From contig JAFXXK010000021.1 of assembly GCA_017542305.1 (NCBI GenBank), positions 1-54,866 of the forward strand: a stretch of 54,866 nt of DNA, in the 5' to 3' direction. How positions within the stretch are numbered: position 1 is the stretch's first letter; each line of letters begins with the position of its first letter. Origin of the DNA: a bacterium (lineage in GTDB: Bacteria; Cyanobacteriota; Vampirovibrionia; Gastranaerophilales; Gastranaerophilaceae). Under the pieces are notes generated by a model. The model did not search any database, had not been told where the DNA came from, and saw only the letters and a list, made by a program, of their open reading frames with translations. Positions 54,212-54,866 of the stretch are shown piece after piece. Both the position numbers and the translations under genes were made by a program.

Positions 54212-54700
54212 TTATTGAAAGAGTGCTTCTAATAGAATGTCATCTTTTTCAAGCATTTCAATCATTATTTTTGACGTTCTATGTTTTTCTACATCTTGAA
54301 AATGGAAAATCCTATCTTCAACATCATTTAAAGATTTATTTTCTGCTAATTCAATAATCTGCCGTCTAACGTCATTATCTCTGGTTATACCCATTTTTAG
54401 CGTTTTAAATGCCAAAACTAATTTTTTAACTATTGTGGTCTGAGAATGTTCCAATAATTTATCTAATATGTCAGACGGTAAATCTATTTGCCTTGTATTA
54501 CCAAATTCATCAAAAGCACTAATATTCAACCAACCGCCAATATCTTCTCGCAATACCAGTTTGTCATTCGGATAATCTCTGGTTAACGAAGAAAATACTT
54601 TTTCTATTTTTTCAGGATACTTTAATCTGCCGGCAATCACATCAAGATTAATGTTTGCCGTAAAATTTTGGTTACATGGGTTTATTGAATTAATATACAA
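54212..54700 (-). CDS. Small orphan protein with N-terminal N-F-T-A motif
   Basis: The 162-residue protein matches no family I know. It begins MYINSINPCNQNFTANIN, so F13-T14-A15 gives it the same N-terminal F-x-[GA] pattern as other orphans in the window. The rest is charged and helical with no membrane segment, apart from a short beta-like stretch (GGWLNISAFDEFGNTRQI). The start is a TTG at 54700, nine bases after AAGGA; no upstream in-frame ATG exists. The gene lies between the rRNA terminator and the autotransporter. Cytosolic location and function are open. Confidence 0.7.
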   Translation of the reverse strand: MYINSINPCNQNFTANINLDVIAGRLKYPEKIEKVFSSLTRDYPNDKLVLREDIGGWLNISAFDEFGNTRQIDLPSDILDKLLEHSQTTIVKKLVLAFKTLKMGITRDNDVRRQIIELAENKSLNDVEDRIFHFQDVEKHRTSKIMIEMLEKDDILLEALFQ

Positions 54701-54727
54701 TATAAATTATCCTTATTTCAATTATAT

Positions 54728-54766
54728 AAAAAAGAGGAATAGACTTTTATCTTATTCCTCTTTTTT
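54728..54766 (-). terminator. Terminator of the rRNA operon
   Basis: A 14-base stem (AAAAAAGAGGAATA / TATTCCTCTTTTTT) with an 11-base loop lies ten bases after the 3' end of 5S rRNA. The A/T runs make it work in both directions. Confidence 0.87.
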
Positions 54767-54775
54767 CTTAAATTA

Positions 54776-54866
54776 GGTGCTGGCATCGGGTTATCTTCCC
54801 AGGCGGTGGCCCGCCAAGTATTTTCACTGAAGTATGTCTTTACGACCGTGTTCGGGATGGGAACGG
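54776..54866 (-). rRNA. rrf: 5S ribosomal RNA, 5' end cut by window edge
   Basis: The minus strand reads CGTTCCCATCCCGAACACGG at the start and ends GATGCCAGCACC, the conserved 5S loop B/helix III region and 3' strand. About 91 of some 117 bases are present. The missing 5' part, and presumably 23S and 16S, lie to the right. The 3' end is placed at 54776 by pairing logic; it could extend one base. Confidence 0.93.

Noticed and set aside
54148-54357. A small plus-strand frame near the right end
   Set aside because: It runs through the GC-rich island into the antisense of the 54212-54700 gene, with no ribosome site. It is a shadow.

Overview
The window reads as a chromosomal segment of a low-GC, Gram-negative, fermentative gut-type bacterium. 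Its closest match is the non-photosynthetic cyanobacterial sister group (Vampirovibrionia/Melainabacteria, order Gastranaerophilales). The support is indirect. It carries KDO synthesis (kdsA) and an outer-membrane autotransporter, so the cell is diderm. It has a DUF512/TIGR03279 radical-SAM protein and a plant/cyanobacterial-like glutamate-cysteine ligase. It also has several orphan proteins that share a short N-terminal F-x-[GA] motif, which I associate with that lineage. The assignment is inference; the partial 5S rRNA at the right edge leads into the 23S/16S genes that would settle it. I see no phage, transposase, CRISPR array or tRNA. No intergenic gap exceeds about 300 bases.

Layout. 1-2.0 kb: minus-strand pair of an FAD oxidoreductase and a truncated PMT/ArnT-like membrane glycosyltransferase. 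2.1-4.2 kb: family-4 uracil-DNA glycosylase and a sodium:alanine symporter. 4.3-6.4 kb: two translationally coupled lineage-specific membrane proteins. 6.7-10.4 kb: a secreted LEA-like protein, PEP carboxykinase and another PMT-like glycosyltransferase. 10.5-14.6 kb: plus-strand operon birA-oadG-oadA-oadB (biotin ligase plus the complete sodium-pumping oxaloacetate decarboxylase). 14.7-17.8 kb: an EF-hand/calpain-type cysteine protease and a membrane-anchored orphan. 17.9-24.0 kb: minus-strand operon smc-scpA-scpB followed by a matrixin metalloprotease with TPRs. 24.2-26.5 kb: a small secreted protein, a PadR-type regulator and the radical-SAM protein. 26.5-33.5 kb: minus-strand pheS, MBL hydrolase, kdsA, a DUF4013-like membrane protein, a 696-residue membrane orphan and gshA. 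33.6-41.5 kb: rsmA-ispE, a Na/Pi cotransporter, flavodoxin, pilT, a GT4 glycosyltransferase and a Wzx-like flippase. 41.5-54.0 kb: one autotransporter gene of about 4155 codons, roughly a quarter of the window, built from several tandem-repeat arrays. 54.2-54.9 kb: a small orphan, the rRNA terminator and 5S rRNA.

How the genes fit together. PEP carboxykinase makes or consumes oxaloacetate, and OadGAB decarboxylates oxaloacetate to pyruvate while exporting sodium. BirA, in the same operon, supplies the biotin that OadA needs. Two sodium-coupled importers (alanine, phosphate) could spend that gradient. Envelope genes (kdsA, three glycosyltransferases, flippase, autotransporter, PilT) describe a decorated, motile-capable diderm surface.

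The most unusual content is: (1) a family of orphan membrane proteins sharing an N-terminal F-x-[GA] motif and a helix-loop-helix ... Pro-helix layout; (2) a bacterial calpain with two canonical calcium loops; (3) a giant repeat autotransporter with a lysine-rich tail after its beta-barrel and a perfect 88-bp internal duplication; (4) promoters whose predicted start point falls on the A of the ATG, suggesting leaderless mRNAs.
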